Counted from the stretch's first letter, positions 1 to 10,144 are shown. The stretch is DNA of 64,000 bases from Acidobacteriota bacterium (GCA_022711665.1 JAKLEN010000003.1:186001-250000), one strand, 5' to 3'. Notes: generated from the letters alone by a model not told the origin. Program-made: numbers and translations.

Positions 1-333
1 CCCGCCGTGCTCATCAAGATGCTCGTCTCCTCCGACCCGGGGGTGATACGATTGCTGCCGGCCTGTCCCGCGGCCTGGCCGTCCGGGACGATCGAGGGCG
101 TTCTCTGCCGCGGCCGGGTCGAAGCCCGGCGGCTGACCTGGAACGGCAAGACTATCGAGGTCGCGCTCGAAAGCGGCCGGGCCCAGGAGATCACGCTTAT
201 TGCGCCCGGGGACATCGCCTTCCTGGCCGTTCGCGGAGGCGGGGCCTCCGTCCGGAGCGCCGGGAACGCCCGCAGCCGCCGGCTGTCGCTTCCGGCCGGC
301 CGGGAGGTCAAGGTCGAGATCGGCTTGAAATGA
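1..333 (+). CDS. C-terminal end of a GH95-like glycoside hydrolase (partial)
   Basis: The window opens inside this gene; 110 codons remain before the TGA at 331-333. The visible part aligns by eye with the C-terminal beta-domain of the GH95 enzyme that follows: LLPACPAAW and the glycine/arginine pattern after it match LLPALPGSW in the neighbour (residues about 730-770). This suggests the ends of two homologous fucosidase-type enzymes side by side. The catalytic domain lies upstream of the window, so substrate cannot be judged. A 202-bp gap without a convincing gene separates it from the next CDS. Another family with the same C-terminal beta-domain is possible. Confidence 0.6.
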   Translation, partial: PAVLIKMLVSSDPGVIRLLPACPAAWPSGTIEGVLCRGRVEARRLTWNGKTIEVALESGRAQEITLIAPGDIAFLAVRGGGASVRSAGNARSRRLSLPAGREVKVEIGLK

Positions 334-535
334 CGGTGTCCTCCAGGCGCTCCGCAGCCGCGCCCTTCTCCGGTCGGGACCGGCGGCCGGGTCGTCCGGG
401 ACGGCCCATTGCCCGGCGCGGCCGAGGGTGTAAGATGGGAAGGGGAGGATGCCGCCCCGCGGGCAAGATGGAGACAAAAGCCGCCGGAGAACGACTCCCG
501 CGGCCGGAAGAGTATATCTCTGAAAGGAATTCCCT

Positions 536-3001
536 ATGAAGACCAGCGGAAAAAAGATCTGCGGTTCAGCCGCCGCGGCGGTCCTGCTTCTCGCCGGCAC
601 GCTGGCCGTCCCCGCCGGGGGGACGGACAGGCTTTCCTTCGACCCCTCGACGATCCTCTGGTACGCCCATCCCGCCGACAAGTGGGAGAACGCCCTGCCC
701 GTCGGCAACGGCCGGCTCGGGGCCATGGTCTTTGGCAGGACCGACGAGGAAGAGATCCAGCTCAACGAGGACACCTACTGGTCCGGCGGCCCTTATTCGA
801 CGATTGTCAAAGGCGGATCCAAGGCCCTGCCCGGGATTCGTAAGCTCGTCTTCGACGGCGACTATAAAATGGCCCACATCCTCTTCGGCCGGAGCCTGAT
901 GGGCTACCCGGTCGAGCAGATGAAATACCAGTCGCTCGGCCGGCTGGTCGTCCGCTTCCCGTCGAAGGACCCGGTCACGGAATACCGGCACGAGCTGGAC
1001 CTGGACGCCGCGGTCGCCCGGACGATCTACGTCCAGGGCGGCGTGCGCTACACGCGGGAGGTCTTCGCCAGCCCCGTCGACCAGGTCATCGTAGTCCGGT
1101 TCACGGCCGACCGTCCGGGACGGATCACCTTCAAGGCCCAGCTCCGGGGCGAGCGCAACGAGGCCCACTCCAACTATGCGACCGACTACTTCCGGATGGA
1201 CGGCCTTCCGCCCGACGGCCTCGTCGTACGGGGAAAATCGGCGGACTACATGGGGGTCACGGGCGCGCTCCGCTACGAAAGCCGGCTCAGGGCCCTTCCC
1301 GAAGGCGGTTCGATAGGCCTGGACTGGGACGAGCTCAGCGTGACGGGGGCCGACGCCGTGACCCTGCTCGTCGCCGCGGCCACGAACTTCGTGAATTATA
1401 AGGATGTGAGCGGCGATCCGCGGGCCCGCGTCGAGGCGGCCCTGGCGGCCTCTTCACCGAAGCCCTACAGAACCCTCAAGGCCGCACACCTCGAGGAGCA
1501 CCGGCGCCTGTTCCGCCGCGCGACCATGACCTTCCCGGGGACCCCGAATTCACTTCTGCCGACCGACGAGCGCCTCAAGGGCTTCGACGGGACGAACGAT
1601 CCGGCCCTCGGCGCGCTCGTCTTCCAGTTCGGCCGCTACCTCCTCATCACCGCCTCACGGCCGGGCACCCAGCCGGCAAATCTGCAGGGCATCTGGAACA
1701 AGGACATGAATCCCATGTGGGATTCGAAGTACACGACGAACATCAATACCGAGATGAACTATTGGCCGGCCGAGGTCGGGAACCTGGCCGAGTGCGCCGA
1801 GCCGCTCTTCCGCATGATCCGCGAGCTCATGGACCAGGGCGCCCAAGTGGCCCGGGAGAACTACGGCGCGGGCGGCTGGGTCTTCCATCAGAACACGGAC
1901 CTCTGGCGGGTGGCCGCGCCCATGGACGGACCGAGCTGGGGGACGTTCACGACGGGCGGGGCCTGGTTGGCGACCCACCTGTGGGAGCATTACCTGTTCA
2001 CCGGCGACAAGGCGTTCCTGGCCGAATACTACCCCGTCCTCAAGGGCAGCGCCGAGTTCTTCCTGGACTTCCTGGTCCCTCACCCCCGCTCCGGCTGGCT
2101 GGTGACGAACCCTTCGACGTCGCCTGAGAACTTCCCGGCCGTCCCCGGCCAGACGCGGTTCTTCGACGAGATCACGACGTTCAAGACGACGACGTCCATT
2201 TGCGCCGGCTCGACCATTGACATGGCCATCCTGAATGACCTGTTCGGCGCCGTCGCCCAGGCGGCCGACGCCCTCGGCGTCGACCGGGACTTGAGGGACC
2301 GGGTCCTGGCGGCCAAGGCCAAGCTGGCGCCCATGCAGATCGGACGGAAGGGCAACCTGCAGGAATGGCTGGAGGATTGGGACGAGACGGAAGCGAGCCA
2401 CCGGCACATCTCCGGGCTCTGGGGCCTGTTCCCCGGGCATCAGGTATCCGCCCGAAAGACGCCGAAGTTCGCCGAAGGCGCCAAGGTCGTTCTCAACCAG
2501 CGCGGCCTCTCCGGGAACGGCTGGTCCTCGGCCTGGAAGGCGGCCTGCTGGGCCCGGCTCGGCGACGGCGCCAAGGCCCTGGAGAACTTCACCTACGCCA
2601 TGCACCAGTACACCACCAACAGCCTGTTCTCGATCTGCTCCCGGGCCATGCAGGTCGACGGGGCCTTCGGCATGTCCGCGGCCGTGGCCGAGATGCTGCT
2701 CCAGTCCCACGAGGGCGAGCTGGCGCTCCTGCCGGCCCTTCCGGGCTCGTGGACGGACGGAGAGGTCCGCGGCCTTGTCGCTCGCGGCGGATTCGAGGTC
2801 GGCCTGAGCTGGAAGGAGGGGCGGTTTGCTGCCGCGACGGTCCTGTCGAAGAACGGCCGCGCCTGCCGGGTCCGTTGCGCGGTCCCCCTCAAGGTGACGG
2901 CCCGCGGCCGGTCCGTGCACGTTCGCCGGCCCGAACCGGGCCTCGTCGAGTTCAAGACCGAGGCGGGCGCCGCCTATGAGCTGACGGCGACGGCCCGGTG
3001 A
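536..3001 (+). CDS. GH95 family alpha-L-fucosidase, secreted
   Basis: A glycoside hydrolase of family 95, an inverting enzyme that removes alpha-1,2-linked fucose (some members act on galactose). The 821-residue length is usual for the family. A signal peptide covers about residues 1-28. The N-terminal GH95 domain follows (WENALPVGNGRLGAMVFG, about 46-63), then an (alpha/alpha)6 barrel with the family's catalytic set: Asn402 and Asn404 in NINTEMNYW (they activate water in the bifidobacterial enzyme), Glu531 in TSPEN (general acid) and Asp708 in QVDGAFG. The start is ATG 536 after AAAGGA with a 7-nt spacer. It overlaps the next gene's upstream GTG, so translational coupling is likely. Export implies action on glycans outside the cytoplasm. 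Confidence 0.9.
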   Translation: MKTSGKKICGSAAAAVLLLAGTLAVPAGGTDRLSFDPSTILWYAHPADKWENALPVGNGRLGAMVFGRTDEEEIQLNEDTYWSGGPYSTIVKGGSKALPGIRKLVFDGDYKMAHILFGRSLMGYPVEQMKYQSLGRLVVRFPSKDPVTEYRHELDLDAAVARTIYVQGGVRYTREVFASPVDQVIVVRFTADRPGRITFKAQLRGERNEAHSNYATDYFRMDGLPPDGLVVRGKSADYMGVTGALRYESRLRALPEGGSIGLDWDELSVTGADAVTLLVAAATNFVNYKDVSGDPRARVEAALAASSPKPYRTLKAAHLEEHRRLFRRATMTFPGTPNSLLPTDERLKGFDGTNDPALGALVFQFGRYLLITASRPGTQPANLQGIWNKDMNPMWDSKYTTNINTEMNYWPAEVGNLAECAEPLFRMIRELMDQGAQVARENYGAGGWVFHQNTDLWRVAAPMDGPSWGTFTTGGAWLATHLWEHYLFTGDKAFLAEYYPVLKGSAEFFLDFLVPHPRSGWLVTNPSTSPENFPAVPGQTRFFDEITTFKTTTSICAGSTIDMAILNDLFGAVAQAADALGVDRDLRDRVLAAKAKLAPMQIGRKGNLQEWLEDWDETEASHRHISGLWGLFPGHQVSARKTPKFAEGAKVVLNQRGLSGNGWSSAWKAACWARLGDGAKALENFTYAMHQYTTNSLFSICSRAMQVDGAFGMSAAVAEMLLQSHEGELALLPALPGSWTDGEVRGLVARGGFEVGLSWKEGRFAAATVLSKNGRACRVRCAVPLKVTARGRSVHVRRPEPGLVEFKTEAGAAYELTATAR

Positions 3002-3006
3002 AGCCG

Positions 3007-4389
3007 ATGGACAGGCGCGAGTTCATGAATAAGGCCGGGGTGGGGGCGCTTGCCGCCGGGGCCCTGCCCCTTGCGGGACCCCGCTGGTCCGTCCGGCCCG
3101 CAGCGGCCGCCGCGAAATCCCTCGACGGACGGAGGATCCTGACCTTCAACTCCGTCATTCGCGTCAACCAGATCGAAGTCACGCGGACCCGCAACGAGGG
3201 CTTCGACGAGGCCGACCGCCACACACCGGAGAACGTCCGGGCTCTCCGCGAAGCGTTCGCTGCGGGCTGGCCTGGCGCGCCTATGACCTGGGCCTTCAGC
3301 TGGCGGGCCCTGTTCGACGAGCGGGAGAACTATCGCGAGATCCGCCGGCTCGTCGCGGCTTACCACCGGGAATACGGCGACGACGTCACGTTCATCCCCG
3401 GGGCGTACTTTGCCAACGCCTACAACACCAGGGACCAGGTCGATCGCGATCTTCACGAGGGCCTGGCCCGCGTCTCCGAGATCGTGGGCGGCGGCTTCCG
3501 GCCCAAGAGCGTGATCGCCGGCTTCCTGGCCTCGGCCAACCAGAAGAACCTGGCCGAGAAAGAGGGGATCCACGTTTGCCAGGGGAACATCTGGAGCCAG
3601 TACGCCGTCGACAACCAGGACGGCGAGGGCTCTATCTGCTATCCCTACTATCCGTCGACCGAGCATTTCTGCAAGCCGGCCCAAGGCCCGAAGGACTTCA
3701 TCGACTGCGTCAACCTGGACGGCTGGACCTGCGATTTCCTGGCCGCCCGGCGGCAGGGACAGGATTGGGCCGCCTCGCAGCGCAGCCGCATGGGCGTCGG
3801 GCCAATCGAGACGATCGAGTGGTTCGGCCCCGAGGTCGGCCTGGCCCAGATCGTCCAGACGACGGCGACCCACTTCGACACGGGTTTCGCCCTTAACGGT
3901 TGGGCCTGGGTTACGAACTGCTGGGAGATCTCGCTTGTCCCTCAGATCGGACATCTCGAGGTCCTGACTCGCTGGACCCGCCGCATCCGCGAGCGCTGGC
4001 CCTCCGCCGAGTGCTTGACCCTGGGCGATTTCGGGGCCGCCTTCCGGGCCCGCTACGCCGACAACACGAATCTGCGGTACCGCTTCGTCCAGAGGGGGAC
4101 CGGGATCGGCGGGTCCGAGGTCCCGCTTGAGATCCGCTGGTTCATGTGTCGGGAGTTCCGACTGGCCCTGTTGCGGAGCTGGAGGGAAAAGGGGCCGGAG
4201 CGGATCATCGATTTCACCCGCTATGACCGGCCCGCCCGCGAGCCTCAGGACATGACCAGGAGCTGGAGCCTGATGGGCCGGATCAACCAGAAGCGAACGC
4301 GGCCCCAGGATGAACCCGTTCCCTTCGGGTCCCTCGCCGACGACGAGCGGGCGCTGATCCTGAAATGGTTCCCCGAGCTGAAGACCTGA
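3007..4389 (+). CDS. Tat-exported DUF3863/DUF3864-like protein
   Basis: A 460-residue protein starting MDRREFMNKAG, a Tat-type signal. I prefer ATG 3007, with GGTGA six bases upstream, over the in-frame GTG at 2998 that overlaps the previous stop. The body (RILTFNSVIRVNQIEVTR, many conserved Trp/Cys/Asp, blocks such as HVCQGNIWSQYAVDNQDG) resembles the uncharacterised DUF3863 plus DUF3864 architecture known mainly from gut Bacteroides. No activity is established. The layout of the region around residues 100-250 could suit a polysaccharide-deacetylase-like or GH-like barrel, but that is inference. Its place between a fucosidase and a carbohydrate-type lipoprotein suggests a role in glycan breakdown. 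Confidence 0.7.
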   Translation: MDRREFMNKAGVGALAAGALPLAGPRWSVRPAAAAAKSLDGRRILTFNSVIRVNQIEVTRTRNEGFDEADRHTPENVRALREAFAAGWPGAPMTWAFSWRALFDERENYREIRRLVAAYHREYGDDVTFIPGAYFANAYNTRDQVDRDLHEGLARVSEIVGGGFRPKSVIAGFLASANQKNLAEKEGIHVCQGNIWSQYAVDNQDGEGSICYPYYPSTEHFCKPAQGPKDFIDCVNLDGWTCDFLAARRQGQDWAASQRSRMGVGPIETIEWFGPEVGLAQIVQTTATHFDTGFALNGWAWVTNCWEISLVPQIGHLEVLTRWTRRIRERWPSAECLTLGDFGAAFRARYADNTNLRYRFVQRGTGIGGSEVPLEIRWFMCREFRLALLRSWREKGPERIIDFTRYDRPAREPQDMTRSWSLMGRINQKRTRPQDEPVPFGSLADDERALILKWFPELKT

Positions 4390-4399
4390 AGGAGTTGTT

Positions 4400-6169
4400 A
4401 TGAAGAACCTGACCATCGCCTTGACCGCGAGCTTGCTCGCCTCGGCGCTCGTCTCCTGCGGGCCCGGCGCCCGGCAGGGCACCTCCCCCTACGCGCCGCA
4501 GCCCTGGCCGGCCCGCGTCTGGGCCTCCGAGACGCCGCCCGATTGCCCGTTCGAGCGCTCGAAGGACATCGTGGCCGTGGCCTTCACCCGCAATTCGGTC
4601 GCCTACACCGACGCCGACACCTGGTATCCCTCCTGGGCCCAGGACGGGAACATGTACAGCGGCTGGACGGACGGGGAGATCGGCGAGGAAGGCTGCCATT
4701 CGAACGGGCGGAACGCCAGGACCGGCAACGCCCGGATCGAGGGCGCCGATCCCCTGAACCTCACCGTCACGTCCCTGGGCACGGAAGCCGCCTCGGCCGA
4801 ACCGTACGGCGGCCGCTACCCCAGCGCCAACCTCGTCCATAACGGGATCTGGTACTACGGGACCTACGCGGTCGATTTCGACTTCACGAAGCCGGAATAC
4901 CCGGATCTGTACAGCTGGGCCATCTGCGGCCCCCTGCCGGGCTTCCGCATTTCCAGGGATTACGGCAGGACCTGGACCCCGAGCCCGCTCTCGCCCGAAA
5001 AGCCTCTTTTTCCGGAATCGGGCAAGGGCGGCCGGCAGGTCAAGATGGGGACGCCGCATTTCGTCGATTTCGGACGGAACATGGAGAATTCCCCGGACGG
5101 GAAGGCCTACCTCGTCGGGCACGGCGCCCTCGACGGCGATCCGGCGCCGCGGATCGCCGGGAACAGCTGGATCGCCGGCGACGCCGTTTATCTGGCCCGG
5201 GTGACGCCGAGCCCGGAGACGATCAACGATCCCGCGAGCTACGAGTTCTACGCCGGCCGCGGGCAGGACGGGCGCCCCGTCTGGTCGAAGGACTTCGCGG
5301 CCATCCGGCCCCTGGCCTCATGGAACAACCGCATGGGATGCACGACCATCGCCTATGACGCGCCCCTTCGCAAGTACCTGATGTGCGTCACGGACGGCTG
5401 GCCGGGCGTCGAGGACATGAACTCCTACCTCCTTGAGGCCGACGAGATCACCGGCCCCTATCGCCTGATCGCCTTCATGGAAAAATTCGGGCGTCAGGGC
5501 TATTTCCTGAACTTCCCGTCGAAGTTCATCGGGGCCGACGGCCGGAGCGCCTGGCTCAGCTATTCGGCCAACTTCCACAAAAAGTACTTCGGCAACCGGA
5601 CCGTGGCCGATCCCATGGGCGGCCGCTACGCCTGGACGCTGCAGGAGGTCCGCCTGCTCGACGCGGCGGGGCTGGCCGGGCTGACCGAGGCCGCGAGCCG
5701 GGCGCCGGAGGACCGGCTCAAGAGCGAGGCCAACATCGCCCTCCGGGCCAGGGTCAACGTCTCGTCGGTCCACAAAAAGAACAAGCCTTTCACCGAGCTC
5801 ATAGAGTACTTCGGGGAAGGGGCCGTCGACGGCGTCGTCGATCTTGACGAGAACGTCAACCGCCGCGAGTGGGTCAGCCGCGGCGAACGGCAGACGGCGA
5901 TGATCCGCCTCAGCTGGGATTCGCCCCAGGAGGTCCGGCGGGTCTGGCTCTTCGACCGGCCGAACGCGAAAGACCACATCACCTCGGGCGCGCTGCTGTT
6001 CAGCGACGGCAGCTCCGTCAAGGTCGGGGAGCTGCCGAACGATGCCCGCTCGGCCCGGGAGATCGTCTTCCCGGCCAAGAGGGTTTCCTGGGTCGTGTTC
6101 GCGGCGGACACGGTGTCCCCGGAGACATCCAACGCCGGATTGGCCGAGTTCGCGGTCTTCAAGGACTAG
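4400..6169 (+). CDS. Lipoprotein with beta-propeller-like and discoidin-like domains
   Basis: 589 residues. A lipoprotein signal ends at LVSC with the lipidated residue Cys20. The middle region (about 50-430) has repeated Trp/Asp-rich strands (DADTWYPSWAQDGNMYSGW, a stretch opening SRDYGRTWTP) of the kind seen in five-bladed DUF4185/sialidase-type propellers, which often act on or bind glycans. The last 140 residues (from about 450) look like a galactose-binding/discoidin fold ending in an AEFAVF strand. AAGGAG at 4389-4394 overlaps the previous stop and sits six bases from ATG 4400, so the gene is coupled to its neighbour. The enzymatic role is not known; it may be only a binding protein. 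Confidence 0.6.
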   Translation: MKNLTIALTASLLASALVSCGPGARQGTSPYAPQPWPARVWASETPPDCPFERSKDIVAVAFTRNSVAYTDADTWYPSWAQDGNMYSGWTDGEIGEEGCHSNGRNARTGNARIEGADPLNLTVTSLGTEAASAEPYGGRYPSANLVHNGIWYYGTYAVDFDFTKPEYPDLYSWAICGPLPGFRISRDYGRTWTPSPLSPEKPLFPESGKGGRQVKMGTPHFVDFGRNMENSPDGKAYLVGHGALDGDPAPRIAGNSWIAGDAVYLARVTPSPETINDPASYEFYAGRGQDGRPVWSKDFAAIRPLASWNNRMGCTTIAYDAPLRKYLMCVTDGWPGVEDMNSYLLEADEITGPYRLIAFMEKFGRQGYFLNFPSKFIGADGRSAWLSYSANFHKKYFGNRTVADPMGGRYAWTLQEVRLLDAAGLAGLTEAASRAPEDRLKSEANIALRARVNVSSVHKKNKPFTELIEYFGEGAVDGVVDLDENVNRREWVSRGERQTAMIRLSWDSPQEVRRVWLFDRPNAKDHITSGALLFSDGSSVKVGELPNDARSAREIVFPAKRVSWVVFAADTVSPETSNAGLAEFAVFKD

Positions 6170-6211
6170 AGAGACCGTTATGTTATCCTGACAGGAACAA
6201 GGAGAGAACAG

Positions 6212-8488
6212 ATGCTCAAAAGAACGGCCCTCCGCCCCATGATCGCCTTGATCTCGGTCCTGGCCCTGATCTCGGTCCTGCCCGCCCAGGAGACCTCTTC
6301 CGGAGGCGGGCTGCTGACCCTGGAACGCATATTCGCCTCACGCGAATTTTCCCAGGAACGGTTCGGCCCGGCGCGTTGGATGAGCGATGGCGAATCATAC
6401 ACGACCCTGGAGCCGAGCGCCGAGGCCAAGTCCGGCCGCGACCTCATCCTCTATCGGGCCGCCACGGGCAGGCGGGAAGTCCTGGTCGCGGCGACCAAGC
6501 TCGTCCCGCCCGGCTCGGATCGGCCTTTGTCGATCGAGAACTACGCCTGGTCGCCAGACGGCAAGGTCCTGATCGTTTTTACCAACTCGAAACGGGTCTG
6601 GCGGCAGAACACCCGGGGCGATTACTGGACGTATGAGCTCCAGTCCGGCCGCCTGCGACGGCTCGGGGCCGGGTTTGAGCCCTCCAGCCTGATGTTCGCC
6701 AAGCTCTCGCCTGACGGCCTCAAGGCCGCCTATGTCGTCAGGAACAACATCTATGCCGAGGACCTGGCCTCCGGCCGGACGACGCAGCTGACCTTCGACG
6801 GAAGCGAAGATATCGTCAACGGGACGGCCGACTGGGTCAACGAAGAGGAGTTCTCGATCCGGGACGGTTTCCGCTGGTCGCCCGACAGCGCCTCCATCGC
6901 CTTCTGGCAATTCAATACGCGCGACGTGCCGGTCTTCACGATGATAGACAACACCGGCTCGTTCTATCCCAAGGTCGTGACCTTCAAGTACCCCAAGACG
7001 GGGCAGACGAATTCCGCCGTCAGGGCCGGGGTCGTCCCCGTCTCGGGCGGAGCGCCCGTCTGGATCAAGACGCCCGGCGACCCGAGCAACACCTACATCG
7101 CCAGGCTCGAATGGGCCGGCAATCCGCGCCAGGTCATCCTCCAGCACCTCAACCGGCTGCAGAACACGCTCACCGTTTTCCTCGGCGACGCGGAGACAGG
7201 CGAAGCCCGGAGCCTTTTCGTCGACAAGGATGAGACCTGGGTGGAGATCATGGACGACTTCGTCTGGCTCGAGGGCGGCCGGAGCCTGCTCTGGCTGAGC
7301 GAGCGCGACGGCTGGCGACATGCCTACCGCGTGTCCCGCGACGGCCGCGAGGTCAAGCTGTTGACGCCGGGAGATTACGACGTCGTCAGCGTCGACGCCG
7401 TGGACGAGCGCGGCAACTGGCTCTACGTCACGACTTCACCGAAGGACGCTACAAAGCGGTTCCTCTTCCGCGTCCGCGCGGACGGCAAGAGCGCCCCGTC
7501 GCTCGTTGGCCCGGCCGGCCAGACCGGCGTGCATAGCTACGACATCTCCCCTTCGGCCCGCTGGGCTTTCCACACCTGCGGGACCATCGATACCCCGCCG
7601 ACGACCGAGCTCGTCCGGCTGCCCGAGGGGAAGGCCGTCCGGACGCTGGCGGCCAACAAGGAGCTGAGGAACCGGGTCGAAGGCCTGTCCCGGAAGAAGA
7701 CCGAGTTCTTCAAGCTCGATCTCGGCGACGGCATCCAGGTCGACGGCTGGCGCATCCTGCCCCCAGATTTCGACCCGGCTAAAAAATACCCGCTCTTCGT
7801 CTATGTCTACGGCGAGCCGGCCGGCCAGACCGTCCAGGACAACTGGGGTGGCACCGGCTACCTCTGGCACCTCATGCTGGCCCAGCAGGGCTATGTTGTC
7901 GCCAGCTTCGACAACCGCGGCACGCCCGCGCCCCGCGGCCGGGCCTGGCGCAAGAGCATCTATCGCCAGATCGGCATCCTGGCCTCTAGGGACCAGGCCG
8001 CGGCGGTGCGGGCCGCCATCGCCGCCTGGCCGTATATCGACGCCGAACGCGTCGGGGTCTGGGGGTGGAGCGGCGGGGGCTCGATGACCCTGAACGCCAT
8101 GTTCCGCCATCCCGATCTCTACAAGACCGGGATCTCCGTCGCTTCGATCTCCAACCAGCGGATCTACGACACGATCTACCAGGAGCGCTACATGGGCCTC
8201 CCCGAGGACAACGCGGAAGGCTATAAGAACGGCTCGCCCATCACGTTCGCAAAAGACCTCAAGGGAAACCTGCTCATCGTTCACGGCAGCGGCGACGACA
8301 ATTGCCACTACCAGGGATTCGAGATGCTGGTCGACGAGCTCGTGGCCAACAACAAGGTTTTCACGATGATGTCCTATCCCAATCGCTCTCACGGCATCTA
8401 TGAAGGGAAGGGCACGACTCTCCACCTCTACAGCCTCTTCACGCGGTTCCTCAATGCCAACCTGCCGCCGGGAGGCCGCGCCCGCTGA
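6212..8488 (+). CDS. S9 family dipeptidyl-peptidase IV-like serine peptidase
   Basis: A 758-residue S9B-type peptidase, expected to clip dipeptides (classically Xaa-Pro) from peptide N-termini in the periplasm. A signal peptide covers about residues 1-25. An eight-bladed DPP-IV N-terminal propeller (about 100-480) precedes the alpha/beta-hydrolase domain (about 520-758). The triad is visible: Ser620 in GWSGGGS (the usual GWSYGG with Gly in place of Tyr), Asp695 in HGSGDDN, and His727 in NRSHG. The N-terminal propeller also has the NEEEFSIRDGFRW segment that supplies the amino-terminus-binding Glu pair. AAGGAGA at 6199-6205 sets the ATG 6212 start. It is the last gene of the rightward run and converges with the next operon. 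Confidence 0.93.
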   Translation: MLKRTALRPMIALISVLALISVLPAQETSSGGGLLTLERIFASREFSQERFGPARWMSDGESYTTLEPSAEAKSGRDLILYRAATGRREVLVAATKLVPPGSDRPLSIENYAWSPDGKVLIVFTNSKRVWRQNTRGDYWTYELQSGRLRRLGAGFEPSSLMFAKLSPDGLKAAYVVRNNIYAEDLASGRTTQLTFDGSEDIVNGTADWVNEEEFSIRDGFRWSPDSASIAFWQFNTRDVPVFTMIDNTGSFYPKVVTFKYPKTGQTNSAVRAGVVPVSGGAPVWIKTPGDPSNTYIARLEWAGNPRQVILQHLNRLQNTLTVFLGDAETGEARSLFVDKDETWVEIMDDFVWLEGGRSLLWLSERDGWRHAYRVSRDGREVKLLTPGDYDVVSVDAVDERGNWLYVTTSPKDATKRFLFRVRADGKSAPSLVGPAGQTGVHSYDISPSARWAFHTCGTIDTPPTTELVRLPEGKAVRTLAANKELRNRVEGLSRKKTEFFKLDLGDGIQVDGWRILPPDFDPAKKYPLFVYVYGEPAGQTVQDNWGGTGYLWHLMLAQQGYVVASFDNRGTPAPRGRAWRKSIYRQIGILASRDQAAAVRAAIAAWPYIDAERVGVWGWSGGGSMTLNAMFRHPDLYKTGISVASISNQRIYDTIYQERYMGLPEDNAEGYKNGSPITFAKDLKGNLLIVHGSGDDNCHYQGFEMLVDELVANNKVFTMMSYPNRSHGIYEGKGTTLHLYSLFTRFLNANLPPGGRAR

Positions 8489-8516
8489 GCGGCCGGGACG
8501 GGAGATGCGCCGGGAA

Positions 8517-10016
8517 CTAAAAGCGGCCCATCGGCCGGCTGAAGCCCTGGCTTTGGTATTTAAACAACAGGGCCGACAGCGCTGCCACGATCGGGCGATT
8601 CCCGGCGGCGAGGTCCCGCGCCTCTCCCGGATCCGCGTCCAAATCATAGAGCCGGCCTTTCGCCCCCTCTTGATTCGGGCCGATATATTTCCACCGTCCC
8701 TGGCGTATCGCCAGGTCGCCGTTCCCTGCTTGGAAGACGAGCGCTTCATGAAGGGGCCTGCCCTGTGACTTTCCGAGGAACGCCGGGAGGACGCTCCAAC
8801 TGTCCTCGGCGGCATCATCCGGAAGGGGCGCGCCGACCAGGTCGGCAAACGTCGCACACATGTCGCCCAAGCTGACGAGCTCGCCCGAGACCGCTCCCGG
8901 CTTGACCTTCCCCGGCCAGCGGACGATAAACGGCACCCGGTGGCCGCCCTCCCAAATATCGCTCTTATATCCGCGGAAATCCAGCGCGGATCTATGCCCG
9001 TTCGCGCCTTTCTGGCCGCCGTTGTCGCTCGTAATGATGAGGAGCGTCTGATCCGAGATCCCGCGCTTCTTGAGGTGGGCATCGACCTCCCCGACCACCC
9101 AGTCGAACAAAGCGACGAGGTCTCCGCGCGGGCCTTCCTTGCTCTTGCCCTTCATGAATTCCGGTACGAGCCACGGGATATGGGGGGAATTGGGCGAAAC
9201 TATGAGAAAGAAGGGATCGTTCGGCCTGTGCCGAAGATGGCGGTCGATGGCCGCCTGGGCCTTGCCGGCAAGGATGACATCGATGTCTTCCTCCGACCAA
9301 TCGTCGGCCATCGGCCCCGGCAGGAATCCCGGGAGTCCCCGCCATTTTTCCCTGCTCATTTTGGTCGGCACCGCGACCAACCGATCGTTTTGGATGAAGA
9401 CGTACGGCGGATCATTGCTGGGGCAGCCGGCATTTCCGTAGAAATAATCGAAACCGAGACGGGTCGGCCCGCCGCCGACCGGTTGGCCGAAATCGATGCC
9501 CCATTGAAGCGTCTCATCAGTTTGGAAAACCTTGTCCTGGTCATAATAATCTTCGGCCTTGCTTCCGTCTTTTGTCTTCCATTCGAGCCCTAGGTGCCAT
9601 TTCCCGATGTACGCCGTCCCGTAGCCGCGGCTCCGGAGGAGCGAGGCGAGGGTCAGGCGGGAGGGTTCGATCAGTGGCTGACGGTATGGCATCAGGACGC
9701 CCTTTTTAAGCCGGGTCCTCCATGGATATCGCCCCGTGAGGAGGCCGTAGCGCGCCGGCGAGCACAGCGACGCGGGGGAGTGCGCGTCCGTGAACATCTT
9801 GCCTTCGGCCGAAACCCGATCCATATGAGGTGTCGGGATCAGGGATGCGGGGTTATAGCATCCGGGATCGCCGAGTCCCATGTCGTCGGCCATGATGATG
9901 ACGATATTCGGCAGCTTTTCCGGCGGCGCAAGCTCTCCCCTGGCATTGTTCGCTAAAGGGAAGGCCAGAGCTGGCGCGCCAAGGCCGAGAGATTTTAAAA
10001 AATCCCGTCGATCCAT
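8517..10016 (-). CDS. S1 family sulfatase, Tat-exported (sulfatase 1)
   Basis: An arylsulfatase-type type I sulfatase of 499 residues that hydrolyses a sulfate ester, probably on a glycan. It starts MDRRDFLKSLGLG (Tat-like). I use ATG 10016 because AAGGTG sits six bases upstream; a GTG at 10025 is the alternative. The metal-binding MADDMGLGD block is near residue 45. Cys85 in LCSPARYGLLTGR fits C-x-P-x-R and would become formylglycine. SDNGGQKG and KWHLG active-site blocks are also present. It is the distal gene of the leftward operon. The maturase needed for Cys85 lies in the divergent operon. Exact substrate cannot be read from sequence. Confidence 0.93.
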   Translation of the reverse strand: MDRRDFLKSLGLGAPALAFPLANNARGELAPPEKLPNIVIIMADDMGLGDPGCYNPASLIPTPHMDRVSAEGKMFTDAHSPASLCSPARYGLLTGRYPWRTRLKKGVLMPYRQPLIEPSRLTLASLLRSRGYGTAYIGKWHLGLEWKTKDGSKAEDYYDQDKVFQTDETLQWGIDFGQPVGGGPTRLGFDYFYGNAGCPSNDPPYVFIQNDRLVAVPTKMSREKWRGLPGFLPGPMADDWSEEDIDVILAGKAQAAIDRHLRHRPNDPFFLIVSPNSPHIPWLVPEFMKGKSKEGPRGDLVALFDWVVGEVDAHLKKRGISDQTLLIITSDNGGQKGANGHRSALDFRGYKSDIWEGGHRVPFIVRWPGKVKPGAVSGELVSLGDMCATFADLVGAPLPDDAAEDSWSVLPAFLGKSQGRPLHEALVFQAGNGDLAIRQGRWKYIGPNQEGAKGRLYDLDADPGEARDLAAGNRPIVAALSALLFKYQSQGFSRPMGRF

Positions 10017-10144
10017 AGCTTTCACCTTATGCGGGCATATGTTGTCAACTAAATATGGGCAACCTCGTCGTTCATGCAGTTAATCCAGCTTTGTCATCTC
10101 CGGCGGGTGACAGCGGCTGGCCCAGGCGACGCGGGGATCGCGGC

